This document shows positions 63,583 through 64,000 of a stretch of 64,000 nucleotides of DNA, one piece after another. Position 1 is the first letter of the stretch. Each line of letters starts with the position of its first letter. The stretch covers positions 14,074,001-14,138,000 of the forward strand of contig OU612065.1 of assembly GCA_914767715.1 (NCBI GenBank). The letters are read 5' to 3'. Below the pieces are notes generated by a model, which did not search any database, was not told the DNA's origin, and saw only the letters and a list, made by a program, of their open reading frames with translations. Both the position numbers and the translations under genes were made by a program. The DNA comes from Membranipora membranacea (lineage: Eukaryota; Bryozoa; Gymnolaemata; Cheilostomatida; Membraniporidae).

Positions 63583-64000
63583 GTGTCTGAGAAATAGATT
63601 GTTTTGCAGTCAAAATGTACTGAAGGGTATTGTTTGGTTGTGCGTTTACTGTTTTGCACTTTTTGAGAGTTTTATTAAAATTAGGTGAATGGGTAATAAA
63701 TACCAATCTGTCTGTTGTTATGAATAAACAAAACTTCAATGGGAAAATCCAGTAAGGCAGATAGTTCAGTTCCAAAGGTCACCCACAGAAAACACTTTTG
63801 GAGACCGTGGTCATTCAGTCGCCCCTTGATCTACATCTGAAGGAGTGGAAGGCCCACTCCAAGAGATTTGAATAGCGCAATGAAGTGATTTTAAGCGGGC
63901 TTCAACACAATATACCATGATATCAATTTCACCATCATCAGATAAGTTTGGTGTCCTTGAATGCCAACATGCAGTTGGTGTCCTTTATATTGCTCCCTAA
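63583..64000. other. 3' flank or intron of the voltage-sensor gene
   Basis: Either 3'UTR and flank, or the start of an intron if the donor at 63578 is used. No further exon can be recognised before the window ends. Confidence 0.45.

Overview
The window is nuclear DNA of a metazoan, most likely a marine invertebrate. It is AT-rich and has many GT-AG introns of about 0.2-3 kb. Single-copy animal genes (FAN1, ZC3H11A, an Hv1-type voltage sensor) are present, together with several small non-autonomous DNA transposons. I cannot name the species.

Left part (about 0.5-30 kb): four genes on the + strand, in tandem and apparently related, at 576-2476, 10355-15387, 23218-25157 and 27472-29717. Each encodes a signal peptide, a long low-complexity Asp/Ser/Gly/Ala-rich body and a short C-terminal hydrophobic tail that ends at the stop codon, as in GPI-anchor signals. 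Three of them share a C-terminal module of about 40 residues just before the tail, and the first has a diverged version. All introns I could place are phase 1. A TATA-like box lies 58-61 nt before each ATG, and a CACACCC (or CACGCCC) motif lies just upstream of it. I read this as a co-regulated, locally expanded family of secreted, probably GPI-anchored, polyanionic (calcium- or mineral-binding-like) surface proteins. It is the most novel item here.

Middle part (about 31.9-45.6 kb, - strand): a FAN1 structure-specific nuclease gene, resolved into 16 coding exons. The SAP region, the helical/TPR-like region and the VRR-NUC catalytic residues are conserved. The N-terminus has a canonical PIP box and SUMO-interacting-like motifs, but no visible UBZ zinc finger.

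Right part: divergent from FAN1 lies a ZC3H11A orthologue (52000-59163, + strand, 12 exons, 515 codons) with three CCCH fingers, the second followed by a small tandem duplication. Then comes a voltage-sensor gene of Hv1/TMEM266 type (60328 to about 63582, + strand). It keeps the S1 and S3 acidic residues but lacks the first S4 arginine and has an unusually long S1-S2 loop containing a His cluster.

The gene-poor stretches hold five copies of a TTAA-flanked MITE of about 385 bp, a hAT-like MITE with 8-bp target-site duplications, several perfect palindromes, foldback elements and short tandem repeats. No convincing tRNA, rRNA or CRISPR features were seen.
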